The notes under the pieces are model-generated. The model had not been told where the DNA came from and searched no databases. It was given only the letters and a program-made list of their open reading frames with translations. Positions 35,997-46,581 of a stretch of DNA of 64,000 nt are shown piece by piece. Position 1 is the stretch's first letter. Each line of letters opens with the position of its first letter. The stretch spans positions 10,651,395 to 10,715,394 of the forward strand of contig NC_090736.1 of assembly GCF_036898095.1 (NCBI RefSeq). Reading direction: 5' to 3'. Both the position numbers and the translations under genes were made by a program. Source of the stretch: Palaemon carinicauda (lineage: Eukaryota; Arthropoda; Malacostraca; Decapoda; Palaemonidae).

Positions 35997-36273
35997 TTTC
36001 TGGGCTCGAACCTGTGCCGCCCAGTGAATAAGCTCCATTTAGCACTTATTCTTAGGTAATTTACTGCTAAATATACCAGAGAAAAAATGTAAAGGAGTGC
36101 TAGGTTAACTAGCTCGCTCACCTATTGGTGTCGGTATAAAATTGGGCGTATAATCCAGAGGTCCCGCACTATTTAGATTCATCCACGACAAAGACCCCAA
36201 TAGAGGAGAGCCGTTCAACCTCACTCGGCACCACCAACTCTGCATCCGCTCAGAACCCAACTCCTTTTAGCAC
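35997..36273 (+). repeat. Left inverted terminal repeat of DIRS C
   Basis: Starts within the T-run before CTGGGCTCGAACCTGTGCCG and ends near CAACTCCTTTTAGCAC. Its reverse complement is almost identical to 43135-43413; the one substitution I see is in GGTCCCGCACTA versus GGTCCCACACTA. It should contain the element promoter on the basis of position in DIRS elements, although I see no clear TATA box. Confidence 0.9.
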
Positions 36274-37541
36274 GCCTGTGTTGTAACCCGCTTTTTTGTT
36301 GTGCTCTCATATTTCGCTTTTTTCCACTGGATTATGGCTTCTTCGTCGGTTTCCCAGGAGACACCGTCTAAGTTAAGTACCAAGCTATGTTTTGCTGTGT
36401 TTTGAGCATTCTAGATCGTTTAATATTTAAATTATAGGAGTTTATTCTCTTCGTTCATACCGATCTTGCTCGACTTCGCTTACAGTTGGTACTCCTGTTT
36501 TGAGAGTTTTTAGTTTCACTCGCGGTGTTACTATGTGTATTATTTTTATTATTATTTAAATGTTATTTGTTATTGTGGATATTCATTATTTAGCGTTTAG
36601 AACCCTCGTGGTTCATTTTTAGGGCCGATATCAGTTACGTATCGTTATGGCTTGCCGACCTTCGTTACTAGGCGGCAATTTTATTTTATAAGTCATCAGG
36701 TGTGTCCTTTGTGATTTATTTATTATGTTGCATGCCTTGCCCTAAATTTTTTATGTGTATATTTATATGATTGTCAACGCTATTACTATTATAATGAATA
36801 TTTGTGCTATTACTCCGTGTGATCTGTCTGGTTGGGGATCGTCAGTTGGTAGCCCTGCTGCTCCGTATCACGTGATCCTCCCCCAAGCTCCCCCTCTCGC
36901 TAGGTGGGCGGCTAGGCTTCTCTCCCCCCTCCCCTAGGGGACCGTTGCCTTCCCTCCTTTTAGAGGGGGTAGTTCAGTGTTTATGGACTTTGTCCTCCGG
37001 GTGTCCCGGCGGGTTCGTCTCTGTCTAGACTGGTTGGCCACCGGTCAACAGAGTTGGATCCCGGTGCACCCTATTTTATATTCACTTATCACACTCTTAT
37101 TATGTTATATGAAACCCTCCGGGTTCGGTTGGCGGTTCTTATCTACAGTTTCGCCCCCCTATTAATTAATTATAACAGTTCCTATGATTATATATGATTA
37201 TATATATGACAGATTACTATCTCGGAGTTCCTATATGAATTGGTTTATGGATATACTTTTATTTCCCGGCCCGGGGCTTAACCCCGCCCCGGGAAATCAG
37301 ACACTAAGTGTCTTAATCCTTTGTTGTATCCTTTTTATGCTCCCGGCTCGACCGGAATGGATAACTATACTCTAGTCTTAAGTTAGACTTATGCTTAGGC
37401 CCGGGTCCTCCGGACCCGCCCCTACTTAAGAGTATTACAGTTAAGTTCTAGTCTTAAGTTAGACTTATGTTAGTCCCGGGTCCTCCGGACCCGCCCCTAC
37501 TTAAGAGAATTGCAGTTTCTCATATACTATTCTTTTTATAG
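36274..37541 (+). other. DIRS C leader region
   Basis: A 1.27-kb stretch between left ITR and gag with no long open frame. It includes C- and G-rich hairpin-prone segments such as GGCCCGGGGCTTAACCCCGC at about 37268 and a 76-bp tandem duplication (37371-37520). It may be 5' UTR with packaging or translation signals; that is inference. Confidence 0.6.
37371..37520 (+). repeat. 76-bp tandem duplication with hairpins in DIRS C leader
   Basis: Two copies start at TCTAGTCTTAAGTTAGAC, 37371 and 37447. Each holds GGGTCCTCCGGACCC, a perfect 6-bp stem with a 3-base loop, followed by GCCCCTACTTAAGAG. The copies differ mainly by GCTTAGGCCC versus GTTAGTCCC. Confidence 0.9.
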
Positions 37542-37712
37542 ATGGTGCATTGTCAGACGACGGCCTGTGCGGCTGTTCTGCATCAGCCTTGGGGGCATAC
37601 CGTATGTCGGTCTCACGCCCTCTGCGGGGTTCAGCTGGAGGACATCGTGGTCTGGCACCCTGATAACTGCATGGTCTGTTTTGACCTCATCACCACCCTT
37701 GGATCTGACTTG
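37542..37712 (+). CDS. DIRS C gag, exon 1 (Cys/His-rich)
   Basis: Fifty-seven codons from the ATG at 37542. The peptide has TTACAAVLHQPWGHTVCRSH, ALCGVQLEDIVVWH and DNCMVCFDL, with a spacing of Cys and His that suggests a small zinc-binding unit comparable to the Cys-rich start of the DIRS A gag. The frame would stop at about 37799 if read through. A GTGAGT donor at 37713 and a TTATTTCAG acceptor ending at 37846 join it in phase to the long gag frame. Gag identity is inferred from place and composition. Confidence 0.75.
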
Positions 37713-37846
37713 GTGAGTCCTGTTGACTATATTGCCTTCTTATTTATCTTACCTTTTTTGGTATACATACACTATTTAGTAAGATTTCTATGGTCTTGAA
37801 GGACCACTGGGAGTCTGCCTTTTTATAATTCCCACTATTATTTCAG
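37713..37846 (+). other. Spliceosomal intron inside DIRS C gag
   Basis: 134 bp, beginning GTGAGTCC and ending CCACTATTATTTCAG, with a T-rich 3' part and stops in the gag frame. Both flanking segments are open and in phase (57 codons then Ala-Ser-Pro-Glu). A retrotransposon copied from spliced RNA would lose it, so its presence means the genomic template was unspliced RNA. No RNA evidence is available here. Confidence 0.7.
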
Positions 37847-39913
37847 GCATCCCCGGAGCAAAAGTTTGCGGCTCGGGCCACACTGAAAGTGTGGGTTTGT
37901 GGTTTTGCCCGAAACGTGAAATCCAAGCAGCCTTACGTCCTATCCGAAGACTATTGTGCCATGGTCTACCCTAACGCCAAGTCTTCAGCCGCTGTGGCTA
38001 GGCATGTTGCAGCTCCCATCATTGCCCACATTGATGCCACCATAGCGGGGTTTATTGATCAAGATCAAGATCCGTCGGATGCCCCCGGAGATCTTGAAGA
38101 CAATGTTGCTTCCATGAACCTGGACGTCGAACCCATGTTATTGGATGATACGGACGCAGGTAGGGTGGTAAGTGAGGCAGGTGGTACCGGCGCTGAGATT
38201 CCTATCCTCAGTCCCGCTCTTTCTTCTTCTTCTGATCGCTCTTCCTTTCATGGTTTTTCTGGGGACCGTGATTCGTCTCAACGATCACACCCGGTTCCCC
38301 CCAAGGATAAGTCTACATCGAGAACCTTACCTAAAGCTCGTAAGCCTCACAAGGCTTCCCATAGTTCTAAGCTGAATACAAACCCGTCATCTAAGGCTTC
38401 CGGCTCCTCCTCTAAGTCTCACGACCCGGGAGTACAATCCGCCACTCCTGCTCCTAGCCCGGGCCTTTCCGAATCAGCCATGCTTCGCATTGTGTCGGAG
38501 ATGCAAGCTAAGTTGGTGTCGGAAATGCAGGCCAAGATGTTCTCTAACATCGGTCAGAGACTTGGGGCATTAGAGCAAGGTGCTCCGGAGCGAGTCCAAA
38601 GCTCTCTCATCCCGGATGCCTCTAAGCTCCCGCCGTTTTCCAAGAATAATCCTTGGCGCATGGCTCTTCATTCTCCGTTCTCAGACGGAATGTTAACTTT
38701 GGAAGGTCTTGGCACTCGTCCTCTAGAGGACTTTGAATTCTTTCCTCCTGGTCTGGCATTTCCATTTCATGGTTATGCCAGGCTTACCGAGGAAGCTCTG
38801 GTTCGGCTAGATAAGGTCCCCAAAAAGACCGTCATCTTCCCAAAAGAACAAGCCCAATCTGTTTGGGCTAGGTTCTTGAACGACATCGGTTGCACCAACA
38901 CCATGTTGACGCCGTATAAGAGTTCCTTCACAATGTTTTTAATGGATAAAAACACCGTGACTCCATGCGTCAATAAGGTAGCAGAGCTTGCTTTTCAATA
39001 TGCTCTGGAGGAGAAGCCCTTGCCTCCCATCCGAGAGGTGGATCCGATCTCCCTCCTTCTTCCTTCTGGCATTGAGTGTTGGGACAATGTCCATACAACT
39101 TTTACCTCTGGCAAGCTATCAGCGGACTGTGCCTCAGTTATGTTTAGCGAGCGGCTTCCCCGTCTCCCGGAATCCCTCATTAAACAGGAGTATGATTCCC
39201 GCCTACGTGTTGGCCGAACTCTGAACTTGGCCACCTCCACGGAGTCGATAGCCTTGACTTATGATACTGAGAGTATCTTTAAGTCTCTCAATAAGGCTAC
39301 GTTGCAGTCATTGTATTATGATCTTTATGACTTTGCTATTGCCAAACGTAGGTGTCGCAAGCACGTCCTGGCTGAGGCGACTATTAGGCACGAGCCTAAT
39401 AAGCTCATCCGGTCCTCCTGCTGGGGTTCAAATCTCTTCCCTGAGGACCTTGTGGAGGAAGTCTTGGCTGAGGCCACTAGAGTCAATCAGAGCCTTAAAG
39501 CCCGTTGGGGTTTGACTCCTAAACGGAAATATGACCCCGCAAATTACCAAGCCCGGGGTAGGAAGAAGCTCCGCCCGTATACCTCCACCCAGTTCAGGCA
39601 ACAGCAGAGTAGTTCATCCAATTTCCGACTGCCTCTTCCTCCATCTCCCGTTGCTCCTGCGCAGCCTTCTACCTCTCAGGCTCCTTCGGATGACTATGTC
39701 ACCGTTTTGCTCCCTAAGAGCCAGCTTTCCGGTGCCTCCACCACCTCTCCTGCCTTTAACCAGTCTTATGAGGCTCATAGCTCTTCCCAGAGTTATAACA
39801 GAGGTAGAGGCTACCACCGTGGTTCAAACCAGAACAGGGGTAGAGGAAAATCTTTTCGCAAGGGAAAGAACTTCCGAGGCGGATGTGGAGGCAACTCCTC
39901 AAGCCAATACTGA
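37847..39913 (+). CDS. DIRS C gag, exon 2
   Basis: 688 codons, uninterrupted. Sections in order are a conserved start (FAARATLKVWVCGFARNVKS), a Ser/Pro-rich low-complexity part (about 38200-38460), a globular middle (FHGYARLTEEALVRLDKVPK; FLNDIGCTNTMLTPYKSS; SIFKSLNKATLQSLYYDLYD), and a basic C-terminus rich in Arg, Gly, Tyr and Ser (RGRGYHRGSNQNRGRGKS). The RG-rich tail fits nucleic-acid binding by a capsid-like protein. No CCHC knuckle is visible. The frame ends TGA at 39911-39913, inside the start of the RT frame. No homologue can be named from the sequence alone. Confidence 0.85.
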   Translation, partial: ASPEQKFAARATLKVWVCGFARNVKSKQPYVLSEDYCAMVYPNAKSSAAVARHVAAPIIAHIDATIAGFIDQDQDPSDAPGDLEDNVASMNLDVEPMLLDDTDAGRVVSEAGGTGAEIPILSPALSSSSDRSSFHGFSGDRDSSQRSHPVPPKDKSTSRTLPKARKPHKASHSSKLNTNPSSKASGSSSKSHDPGVQSATPAPSPGLSESAMLRIVSEMQAKLVSEMQAKMFSNIGQRLGALEQGAPERVQSSLIPDASKLPPFSKNNPWRMALHSPFSDGMLTLEGLGTRPLEDFEFFPPGLAFPFHGYARLTEEALVRLDKVPKKTVIFPKEQAQSVWARFLNDIGCTNTMLTPYKSSFTMFLMDKNTVTPCVNKVAELAFQYALEEKPLPPIREVDPISLLLPSGIECWDNVHTTFTSGKLSADCASVMFSERLPRLPESLIKQEYDSRLRVGRTLNLATSTESIALTYDTESIFKSLNKATLQSLYYDLYDFAIAKRRCRKHVLAEATIRHEPNKLIRSSCWGSNLFPEDLVEEVLAEATRVNQSLKARWGLTPKRKYDPANYQARGRKKLRPYTSTQFRQQQSSSSNFRLPLPPSPVAPAQPSTSQAPSDDYVTVLLPKSQLSGASTTSPAFNQSYEAHSSSQSYNRGRGYHRGSNQNRGRGKSFRKGKNFRGGCGGNSSSQY

Positions 39914-39929
39914 GGTGCAGCAGGTAGGG

Positions 39930-41721
39930 GGGAGGCTTTATGCCTTCCGCAACAAATGGAGGTTCAGTCCCTGGGCTTTCAGTATCATCTCCAAGGGACT
40001 GGGGTGGAGTTGGATTCAAGGTCCTCCTCCTCCGAACAAATTTCATCAACATTCCTCTCCGGACCTAGTCGAATTCGTCCAGGATCTGTTACAAAAGAAC
40101 GCCATACAAGAAACGAAACACCTGAAGTTTCAGGGTCGGCTGTTCAGTGTCCCGAAGAAGGATTCGGACAAGAGAAGAGTGATTCTAGACCTATCCCTTC
40201 TCAACTTGTCCATTCAATGCGACAAGTTTCGAATGCTTACCGTCTCGCAGGTGCGGACCTTACTTCCCCGTGGGGCCGTCACCACCTCTATCGATCTTAC
40301 AGACGCCTATTATCACGTCCCGATAGCGAGACACTTCCGTCCGTATCTGGGCTTCCGCCTGGGGGACAAAAATTACTCCTTCAAGGTGATGCCTTTCGGG
40401 CTCAACATCGCCCCAAGGATCTTCACAAAGTTAGCAGAAGTCGCTGTTCAGGAACTCAGAAATCAGGGGATTCAAGTAGTAGCCTATCTGGACGACTGGC
40501 TCATTTGGTCAGACACCTCCCAAAATTGCCTAAAAGCCACTCACAGAGTCATCCAATATCTTCAATCTCTAGGCTTCCAGATCAACTTCAAGAAGTCCCG
40601 TCTTCTTCCGAAATCAAAGTTCCATTGGCTCGGCCTGCAATAGGACCTTATATCTCATTCTCTGTGTCTTCCCAAACCCAAGAGGTTAGAGATTGCGAGT
40701 AAGTTCCAGACGACTCCAAGAGAGGATTCTGGGGTCCCTTCAATTTGCCTCAGTGACGGATCTACTTCTGAAGGCAAAATTGAAAGATATCAACCGTATC
40801 TGGCGTTCGAGGGCGAACCGGAAGCTCCGGGACAGGAAAGTCCGCCTTCCTCCCATTGTACGGGAGAGACTTCTTCCTTGGACAAGAGCCAACAATAATC
40901 TGGCAAAGTCAGTTCCCCTTCGGTTTCCGCCTCCGAAGCTAACCATTCACACGGACGCATCCCTATCAGGTTGGGGCGGCTATTCTCAGCTCAGGAAAGT
41001 TCAAGGTCTTTGGTCTCCCTTATTCCGCCAATTTCACATCAATGTGCTGGAGGCCATGGCAGTTCTTCTAACCCTGAAACGTCTCGCTCCACCCAAGAGA
41101 CAACACCTTCGTCTGGTCCTCGACAGCGAAGTGGTGGTCCGCTGCCTCAACAGAGGCGGGTCAAAATCAGGGCCCCTGAACCATGTTCTAGTAGCCATAT
41201 TCTCCCTAGCAGCCTCGAACCGTTGGCATCTTTCAGCTGTCCACCTGGCGAGAGTCCGGAACGTAGTGGCAGACGCCTTGTCCCGGACCTCCCCTCTAGA
41301 ATCGGAATGGTCACTCGATCTAAAGTCATTCCGGTGGATTCTCTCTCGGGTTCCCGGTCTCCAAGTGGACCTCTTCGCCACGGAGTCCAACCACAAATTG
41401 AGAGTATATGTGGCTCCCAATCTAGACCCTCAGGCTTACGCCACAGACGCCATGTCACAGAATTGGGACATCTGGGAAAGGATTTATCTCTTTCCCCCAG
41501 TGAACCTTTTACTGAAAGTCCTAGACAAACTGAGATCCTTCAAGGGACAAGTAGCCTTGGTCGCACCCAATTGGCCCAAGAGCAACTGGTATCCTCTCCT
41601 GCGAGAGTTGAGACTATATCCTCACCCGATACCCAATCCGGTTCTGTCTCAGATAGTACAAACACGCGTTGTGTACGCTTTCTCAAACATTCAGAGCGCC
41701 CTAACTTTATGGACTTCATGA
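39930..41721 (+). pseudogene. DIRS C RT / RNase H / MT-like, one stop and one frameshift
   Basis: The RT part reads from GGRLYAFRNKWRFSPWAF to KFHWLGLQ, with TTSIDLTDAYYHVPIARHFR and the YLDD box (40485-40496). A TAG at 40641-40643 replaces the Trp expected after LGLQ. The frame then changes between about 40703 and 40712, apparently with a small deletion. RNase H follows: HTDASLSGWGGYSQ (Asp), INVLEAMAVLLTL (Glu), VLDSEVVVRCLNRG (Asp) and NVVADALSR (Asp). The Dam methyltransferase-like domain has VDLFATESNHKL, YLFPPVNLLLKVLDKL and VALVAPNWPKSNWYP. It ends TGA at 41719-41721. The upstream frame overlaps the gag end in +1. Confidence 0.88.
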
Positions 41722-42683
41722 AGTTTGCGGCCATGCATGGTGCCAATATCGATCCTCAAAACACCTTGTTTCTAGAATCAGATAAACGGGATTCCACCAT
41801 CCGCCAATATGATTCTGCAGTTAAAAAGTTGGCAAAATTTTTGATGGACTCAGACGTGCACTGTATGAACTTGAACCTTACAGTCACTTTCTTTAGAACT
41901 TTATTAGAATCAGGTCTGGCAGCCAATACTATCACCACTATTAAATCTGCTTTGAAAAAGATCTTCCTAGTAGGTTTTAACATAGACTTAACCGACTCTT
42001 TGTTAGCTTCAATTCTGAAAGCTTGTGCCAGACTGAAACCGGTTACTCGTCCTACCCCGGTGACCTGGTTCCTTAATGATGTACTCAAATTGGCTGCTGA
42101 TACCATTAACAGTTCTTGTGGTTACATTCCCCTTCTCAGGAAAACACTTTTCCTGGTGAGCTTGGCTTCCGGGGCAAGAATTTCTGAACTGGCAGCCTTG
42201 TCAAGAGACCCGGGTCATATTGAGTTCCTTCCTTCGGGAGAGGTCCTTCTTTCGCCTAACAAATTCTTTTTGGCTAAGAACGAAGACCCTCAGAACAGAT
42301 GGTCCTCCTGGAAAATTGTTCCCCTCACGCAAGATCCGTCTCTGTGCCCTGTTGCTACTCTTAGGTCTTATTTATCCCGGACCTCCTCTAACTCCTCGGG
42401 GCCTCTATTCGTTAGAGAACAAGGTGGGACCATTACCATTAAAGGGATCAGGCAACAAATTTTGTATTTTATTAAACAAGCTAGCCCTGACTCTTTTCCT
42501 CTTGCACATGATATCAGAGCAGTTGCTACTTCGGTGAACTTTTTTCACCACATGAATTTTACGGACCTTTCCAGGTATACAGGGTGGAAATCACCGTCAG
42601 TGTTCAAGAAACACTATCTTAAACATTTGGAAGCCCTAAAATTTTCTACAGTAGCTGCAGGGAGCGCAGTTACTCCCAGGTAA
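41709..42683 (+). CDS. DIRS C tyrosine recombinase
   Basis: Intact frame of about 325 codons from the ATG at 41709, although the frame is open further upstream. Catalytic residues are the Arg in SGARISELA (codon 42177), His and Arg of AHDIRAVATS (42507 and 42516), Trp in TGWKSPS (about 42585) and the nucleophile Tyr in KKHYLKHLE (42615). The N-terminal part (STIRQYDSAVKKLAKFLMDS; NTITTIKSALKKIF) is the SAM-like core-binding domain. The ATG at 41718 overlaps the upstream TGA as ATGA. It should integrate the circular cDNA. Confidence 0.92.
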   Translation: MDFMKFAAMHGANIDPQNTLFLESDKRDSTIRQYDSAVKKLAKFLMDSDVHCMNLNLTVTFFRTLLESGLAANTITTIKSALKKIFLVGFNIDLTDSLLASILKACARLKPVTRPTPVTWFLNDVLKLAADTINSSCGYIPLLRKTLFLVSLASGARISELAALSRDPGHIEFLPSGEVLLSPNKFFLAKNEDPQNRWSSWKIVPLTQDPSLCPVATLRSYLSRTSSNSSGPLFVREQGGTITIKGIRQQILYFIKQASPDSFPLAHDIRAVATSVNFFHHMNFTDLSRYTGWKSPSVFKKHYLKHLEALKFSTVAAGSAVTPR

Positions 42684-43005
42684 CTCACATGTTAATTCCC
42701 TGTCACTTTATCTCTCCCCCTTACCTGCCTCATTTATACCCTATTTGTATTCGTTGGTTTCGCACCTGAGTACTATTATTATATTTGTAAATCTTTAACT
42801 CCTGAGTATCTGTATATATTATCACTCACGGCATTATTATATCTTACCTTGTTTGTCAGTTGTTCTACCAAGTGGATTTATGTTCCTTTTAAGACACCCT
42901 TATAATTGTTTTTTGGCACTCATCTCTGATTAAAGCATCTTGTATGTTCCTTACGCTTATGTTTTTCCTTTATTTTGCAAGTTTGGTGACATTTCTCTTG
43001 CATAG

Positions 43006-43096
43006 ATTCACTGGGCGGCACAGGTTCGAGCCCAGAAAAGGGATTTTGACGTAGGAAAAATCTATTTCTGGGCGAGGGACCTGTGCCGCCCAGTGA
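43006..43096 (+). repeat. Internal complementary region of DIRS C
   Basis: The first part (TTCACTGGGCGGCACAGGTT to CCCAGAAAA) is the reverse complement of the left terminus. The second part (GGGATTTTGACGTAGGAAAA to CAGTGAA) is the reverse complement of the right terminus 43382-43439. The junction fixes the ends of the element. About 91 bp long, close to the length I recall for DIRS-1. The ends of the ICR are themselves inverted (TTCACTGGGCGG / CCGCCCAGTGAA), so it can form a long hairpin. Confidence 0.92.
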
Positions 43097-43134
43097 ACCC
43101 TCCCAGCTCCTCTCCCTTGGAGTCCCCAAACTTT

Positions 43135-43439
43135 GGGTGCTAAGGAGTTGGGTTCTGAGCGGATGCAGAGTTGGTGGTGCCGAGTGAGGTTGAACGGCTC
43201 TCCTCTATTGGGGTCTTTGTCGTGGATGAATCTAAATAGTGTGGGACCTCTGGATTATACGCCCAATTTTATACCGACACCAATAGGTGAGCGAGCTAGT
43301 TAACCTAGCACTCCTTTACATTTTTTCTCTGGTATATTTAGCAGTAAATTACCTAAGAATAAGTGCTAAATGGAGCTTATTCACTGGGCGGCACAGGTCC
43401 CTCGCCCAGAAATAGATTTTTCCTACGTCAAAATCCCTT
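43135..43439 (+). repeat. Right inverted terminal repeat of DIRS C
   Basis: The complement of the left ITR from GGTGCTAAGGAGTTGG through CACTGGGCGGCACAGG, then a unique right extension TAGATTTTTCCTACGTCAAA then ATCCCTT ending at 43439. Flanking host sequence resumes at AATTAGCGC. No target duplication is evident, as expected. Confidence 0.9.
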
Positions 43440-45320
43440 AATTAGCGCTTTTCTTGCTTCTTGAATTTCATAGTCTTATATTAGATCTTATTATAATAAA
43501 ACTATAATCTATTTTCAGTCACACATTTTGCCATTCTATTTTTTAAATGTGGCCATTTACATTTAGTCATAAGAAGTTGTTTCCTCTGCGTTTCCTTTCT
43601 TTAGCAGATTAAACATTATTTTTTTTCTCAGCTTTGGATGTAACCTGTAGCTTATTTTTAAGATTATATTTTCTTGTCGATATTCTCTCCATAACAAATA
43701 CGGGTATAATGAAAATATACATCAAGCCTATTCAAAATGTTATGTGTAACACAATTACGGCAATTGTTTACTGTTGGTTGTCTGTGGCTGTACCCATTAC
43801 TAACGATACTTTTATCACACTTTAACTTTTTCTTACTTAACAAAGAGATACAAGAAAAGAGATGGAAGAAAATAGGTTATTTTATTGTAATCTGGTCACT
43901 CAAAAAATAACATGCATGAAATGCATGATCAAATATTTTTTTATGGTTGAACATTTTGTGATCGTATGATACGTAGGGTCGCTCGTTACACACATACAGT
44001 ATATACGGTACACACAGAGTTATATGCAGCAAGTTCCCTCTGTACAACATCTGTATCAAATAAGATTCATACCTATGTATAGTGATAAATACTGATTAAA
44101 AAGTAAATAATGATAAAAAGTAATAAAGCAAGGGATTGAGGATAATGCAAAATAATAAAAGGGAAAAGGTAAAAGAAATAAATGAACAGTAAAATGTGTG
44201 AATAGCAAAAACTGTAGGGAAATAAACAAGGAAGATTGGAAAATGAAAAGTTTTAAAATAATATAATATGCTAAATCAAAGCGTGGGCTGAAAAGTCTTG
44301 TTATTGAGTACTTTTGATTTATTACATGGGAAGTAAAGAAATAATTTTGGAATGGAAATAAGCTGTAAATGATTAGATAAAAATAATGAAAGGAAGGAAA
44401 ATAAAAAAAATAATGAATTAAGATTTAATGTAATGAGAAGGTAGAGGGAAATTATTCTAAAGTAGAAATTGAATATAACAAAATTATATACAGTATTGAA
44501 GAAGCAATAAGATTAAATAGTTATTTCATAGGTTGTGGTGGCCGATGTGGTAACGTCCCTGACTGGTGAACGCCAAACCGGGGTTAGAGTCCCGCTCAGA
44601 CTCGTTAGTTTCTTTGGTGACTGCAACCTCACCATCCTTATGAGCTAAGGATGGGGGGTTCGGGGGAGCCTATAGGTCTATCTGCTGAGTCATCAGTGGC
44701 CATTGCCTTGCCCTCCCTGGTCTTAGCTTGGGTGGAGAGGGGCTTGGGCGCTGATCATATGTATATATGGTCAGTCTCTAGGACATTATCCTGCTCGATA
44801 GGGCAATGTCACTGTCCCTTGCATCTGCCATTCATGAGTGGCCTTTAAACCTTTAAACTTTTGTACTGTGAAGAAAATAAGATGAAATTTAGAAGTACCT
44901 GTACTGAAGTGTATTTAATGTTACATGTGATTATTAAGGAAAAGGTGTAAAAATAGGAATTTGTATAATGCTGTGCTGTAATGTTTTTGTAATATAAACT
45001 ATAGTTACAGTCAGTGAACTATTTGAAAACAATGAAGCAAGTTTAGAGTATTAGTAGTGGCCATTTAGTTAGGAAGTTGATAAATCGACATACCCTAGGG
45101 CACTAAATTTTGTTAATTTTAGAATTTCACAGATGCCATACTTAACCCCCGCAAAAATTGTATTTACTATAACTTTTTTTTTTTTTTTTTAAGAATTTAT
45201 AATTTCATATTGAGCCTTTACGACTGTATTGATTAAGGAATATTGTGGTAATGGAAGAATAAATCTTCATCCTACTTTTTTTTTTAAATCTTGCTCTCTT
45301 GTTCATTTTTTTTTTCATAG
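43440..45320. other. BTAF1 intron with SINE
   Basis: AT-rich host intron to the next exon. The only element I can support is the SINE at 44531-44870. Purine-rich sequence at 44080-44470 is unremarkable. The acceptor tract is TTTTTTTTTTCATAG, ending at 45320. Confidence 0.5.
44531..44870 (+). mobile_element. tRNA-derived SINE
   Basis: The head GGTTGTGGTGGCCGATGTGG then TAACGT fits a box A, and GGGTTAGAGTCCCGC fits a box B, as in a degenerate Leu/Ser-type tRNA. A body of about 270 bp follows, containing GTCAGTCTCTAGGACATT and CTCGATAGGGCAATGTCACT, and ends near TTTAAACCTTTAAACTTTTG. No intact cloverleaf, so I do not call a tRNA gene. Confidence 0.72.
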
Positions 45321-45440
45321 GAGGCTGAGCGTTTGCTTCGCCGTACTTCGTCTATATCTGGCCGTGGTCCAGGAAGACCACCTGCAAATGCTAAGGTTGA
45401 GGATCCAGCAGATGTTACAGAAGCCATTATTGATTCACAA
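45321..45440 (+). CDS. BTAF1: BTAF1 exon (basic linker)
   Basis: Forty codons: EAERLLRRTSSISGRGPGRP then PANAKVEDPADVTEAIIDSQ. It occupies the place of the BTAF1 linker with RRGPTPKAVKAQI, but is more basic and contains GRGPGRPP, similar to an AT-hook core. The acceptor is TTTTTCATAG ending at 45320 and the donor CAA|GTAAGT at 45441. Both ends phase 0. Confidence 0.87.

Positions 45441-46581
<1,141 letters not shown>

Larger units (their letters stand above)
35997..43439 (+). mobile_element. DIRS1-like retrotransposon C, full-length and young
   Basis: A structurally complete element of about 7.44 kb. The left ITR is 35997-36273 and the right ITR 43135-43439. The ICR (43006-43096) is the joined reverse complement of both termini. 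The order is leader, gag (two exons, 37542-39913), RT/RNase H/MT-like (about 39930-41721), tyrosine recombinase (to 42683), ICR, right ITR. The ITRs differ at about one base plus a short T-run over roughly 240 aligned bases, so insertion was recent. The right end extends about 27 bp beyond the left repeat, as in the classic Dictyostelium DIRS-1. A stop and a frameshift in RT suggest this copy itself cannot move unaided. Confidence 0.93.

Noticed and set aside
37889..42683. Endogenous virus or LTR retrovirus
   Set aside because: The recombinase is a tyrosine recombinase, the termini are inverted and there is an ICR; there is no protease, integrase or envelope. This is a DIRS element.
44531..44600. 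Possible tRNA gene
   Set aside because: Box A and box B are present but the cloverleaf is not, and a long non-tRNA body follows; it is a SINE head. The same applies to 32508-32570.
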